A stretch of 6,522 nt of DNA from an uncultured Slackia sp. (GTDB taxonomy: Bacteria; Actinomycetota; Coriobacteriia; Coriobacteriales; Eggerthellaceae), in the NCBI GenBank assembly GCA_934646845.1, contig CAKUEV010000109.1, forward strand, positions 1 through 6,522, written 5' to 3'. This document shows, piece by piece, positions 4,841-6,522 of the stretch. Under the pieces are notes generated by a model, which did no database searches, was not told the origin of the DNA, and worked only from the letters and a program-made list of their open reading frames with translations. The stretch's first letter is position 1; the number at the start of each line of letters is the position of its first letter. A program made the translations under genes and the position numbers.

Positions 4841-6463
4841 CTAATTTAAAAGGTCGATGAGCTCTTGCTTCGAGTGGATTCCGAGTTTGCGATAGATGCT
4901 TTTCGTATGCCCACGCACCGTGTTCTCTGAAATGTAGAGACGGCGAGCAATAGCCGCAACGGTGTTTCCGTGCCGCATCAAATCGGCGACCTCGCACTCG
5001 CGAGCAGAAAGCGGGTCAATGAGGTTAAGCGAAGAAAGAAGCTCCTCAAGAGAGCCGGACGATTCGTCGGTTGGCACCATGGGGACGACGTCATTTGAGC
5101 GGCGAAGGGCGGCCGAAGGCTTTTCTTCACACTGTTGGACATCACGCGCCGCCTCTTTGCTCGACAGCGTCTTCTGAACGCACTGCTTCCCTTCGGCCAC
5201 GCTTGCGTCTTGAATCGGAGATTCCTCAGATTTCGCCCGAGCAACATTTTCCGCAAGGGCTTCCCCGGAATTGCATTCGCTCGCATTCGTCTGAGGAGCC
5301 GCGGTTATTGACCGGCGCACATCGCTCCTGTTGCGGCCAAGCGACGCCAAAAAGAGCGCCGCCGTAAGCACGTACACGCACACGAACAGCACATCGACCA
5401 CGAGCGTGAAATCGAGCACCGTATGCGCAGCGGCAACCTGCCCCACCGTATCGCCCAAAAGCAAGCTCACGAGCGTCGGCGCCACGCACAGCGCGTACAC
5501 GAGCGACGAATCGATGGCCTTGCGGCTTGCATACGCCGCGCAGGTGATGAGCAACAACAGATTCACCACCTCGAAACCGAACATGGTAAATACCGAAACC
5601 GCGCCAAGCCACCCAATGCCAAAGAACGTGGGCAGCAGGAACACTCCGGTGATAAGCGGGAATATGACCTGATACACGCGCAGCATGTCGAAGCCGCGCT
5701 CAGTGAACAGTTCGATGGCCGCAACCACGAGCGTGGCGCAGCTCATGCCAAGCATGATGCCCTCGAAAGAGCCGAGATTGCCCTGCGGAACCACGTAGCC
5801 GATCATCTTCCACACGAAACCGATGGCGCACACGCAGAACACCGGACGTCCCATGTCGCGCAGCAGCATGCGGCGACGCTCACGAGTGAGCGCTTCCGCT
5901 TCATAAGGAACGACCTCGGCGAGGCTTTTGCGCAAGGTCCACGCGCCGAGCGCGGGCAAAACGATAACGCCGCAAACCACGAGCCATTCCGTCGGCAAGA
6001 AGCCGATGGCGATGCACAGCACAACCGAACACAGTGCAGAAAGAGGGATATAAACCGTGGTGCGCGAGGTACCTTCTGATGCATAGAAGCTCTGCCACAT
6101 CACGAAAAACGCGCCCTGCGAAGCTCCCATCAGCACCGATGCAATTGTGACTGAGGCAACCGAGAAATCGGCCAGAAAGAATGCGAGGTAATACAAAAGA
6201 GACCCAGCCGACAGGGCGATGCCTGCGATATACGCCGACTCGGGAGAAAACGCCTTGCTGCCGCGGCGAACCGAGAGCGTCGCCGCCACGACGACGGCAG
6301 CGATGGTCGAAATCTGCTTTCCCACGGAAAAGCCCGTGCTTGCAAACGCGAATTCATCGGCAGGAGCCATAAGTGCGACGAACGTGACCGCCCAAAAGAA
6401 GCAAAAGCCCAAGTGGTACCACTTCAAGCCTTTGACAATGCCCCTCGCCTGCGCAACCGACAT
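4841..6463 (-). CDS. Membrane-bound LuxR-family transcriptional regulator
   Basis: This 540-residue protein combines an N-terminal membrane domain with a C-terminal DNA-binding domain. About 12 hydrophobic segments cover residues 15-375 (for example 17-34, 77-97, 102-125, 205-225, 264-284, 288-310, 349-374), resembling a transporter-like fold that probably senses a ligand. A hydrophilic, probably disordered linker (about 377-480) leads to a LuxR/GerE helix-turn-helix (about 485-540): LSAREcEVADLM, the conserved AAIARRLYIS, and the recognition helix SENTVRGHTKSIYRKLGI. Proteins of this architecture are numerous in Eggerthella and relatives, where they sit beside and control reductases for dietary or host compounds, such as the dopamine dehydroxylase regulator. 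Its likely target is the flavoprotein gene just downstream. The start is supported by GGGAGG five nt upstream. A possible -10 (TATCAT, plus 6503-6508) lies near the window edge, and its -35 would fall outside. The stop is TAG, followed by a terminator. No receiver domain is present, so it is not a classical two-component response regulator. Confidence 0.9.
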   Translation of the reverse strand: MSVAQARGIVKGLKWYHLGFCFFWAVTFVALMAPADEFAFASTGFSVGKQISTIAAVVVAATLSVRRGSKAFSPESAYIAGIALSAGSLLYYLAFFLADFSVASVTIASVLMGASQGAFFVMWQSFYASEGTSRTTVYIPLSALCSVVLCIAIGFLPTEWLVVCGVIVLPALGAWTLRKSLAEVVPYEAEALTRERRRMLLRDMGRPVFCVCAIGFVWKMIGYVVPQGNLGSFEGIMLGMSCATLVVAAIELFTERGFDMLRVYQVIFPLITGVFLLPTFFGIGWLGAVSVFTMFGFEVVNLLLLITCAAYASRKAIDSSLVYALCVAPTLVSLLLGDTVGQVAAAHTVLDFTLVVDVLFVCVYVLTAALFLASLGRNRSDVRRSITAAPQTNASECNSGEALAENVARAKSEESPIQDASVAEGKQCVQKTLSSKEAARDVQQCEEKPSAALRRSNDVVPMVPTDESSGSLEELLSSLNLIDPLSARECEVADLMRHGNTVAAIARRLYISENTVRGHTKSIYRKLGIHSKQELIDLLN

Positions 6464-6522
6464 GCGCGCCTCCCTTATAGCTTCTCCCCAGAAAACTGCC
6501 CCATGATAGCAAAAAACCGGCC

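Noticed and set aside
4608..4997. Upstream extension of the leader frame to a 172-residue protein
   Set aside because: It would overlap the end of the regulator gene, cross its terminator and the promoter region, and has no ribosome site or family features.
5423..6079. 218-codon plus-strand frame opposite the LuxR regulator
   Set aside because: Codon-aligned antisense of the membrane domain, rich in His, Arg and Ala with no motif.
1..6522. CRISPR array, tRNA, rRNA or insertion sequence
   Set aside because: No regularly spaced repeats, no tRNA-like cloverleaf and no transposase motifs were found on either strand.

Overview
The window looks like a chromosomal segment of a high-GC, anaerobic Coriobacteriia, most probably of the Eggerthellaceae (Eggerthella / Gordonibacter / Adlercreutzia / Slackia type). 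I infer this from two neighbours: a Tat-exported FAD-dependent reductase of the fumarate reductase / flavocytochrome c superfamily, and a regulator with about 12 membrane segments and a C-terminal LuxR-type DNA-binding domain. This pairing is characteristic of that group. I could not search a database. All supported genes lie on the minus strand; long plus-strand frames are codon-aligned shadows.

Reading in the direction of transcription (high to low coordinates): a membrane LuxR regulator (6463-4841) ends at a terminator-like hairpin flanked by T-runs on both strands (about 4762-4805). A 371-bp intergenic region follows. It holds a cluster of TGGGTTG/CAACCCA heptamers, a near-palindromic candidate operator, a candidate promoter with a poor -35, and a possible 42-codon leader ORF whose stop codon overlaps the ribosome binding site of the next gene. 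That gene (4469-2787) encodes a Tat/lipoprotein-type FAD-dependent reductase of 560 codons. It is interrupted by a single in-frame UGA at codon 137 (4059-4061). The frame and the family signatures continue on both sides, with no frameshift. A rho-independent terminator lies at 2566-2592.

Next comes a 171-residue acidic coiled-coil protein (2535-2020) that resembles a piece of an SbcC/Rad50 arm without ATPase parts. After a candidate promoter, aspS (1928-150) encodes a complete aspartyl-tRNA synthetase. It carries His and Gly at positions typical of non-discriminating enzymes, which also charge tRNA-Asn. A strong terminator (89-120) closes the transcript.

The likely functional unit is the regulator plus the exported flavoprotein: a membrane sensor that responds to a compound and switches on a periplasmic or cell-surface reductase, probably acting on a respiratory electron acceptor. 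The reductase lacks the Arg expected of a true fumarate reductase. The most interesting signal is the UGA codon. It lies five residues before a Cys-Gly-Asn-Arg segment that aligns roughly with the flavin-contacting loop of the family, in the context U-x3-C-x3-C. It could encode selenocysteine, or it could be a nonsense mutation (for example of a TGG Trp codon) or a sequencing error. A hairpin sits just downstream at the right distance, but it does not match the bacterial SECIS loop consensus, so the selenoprotein reading is a hypothesis.
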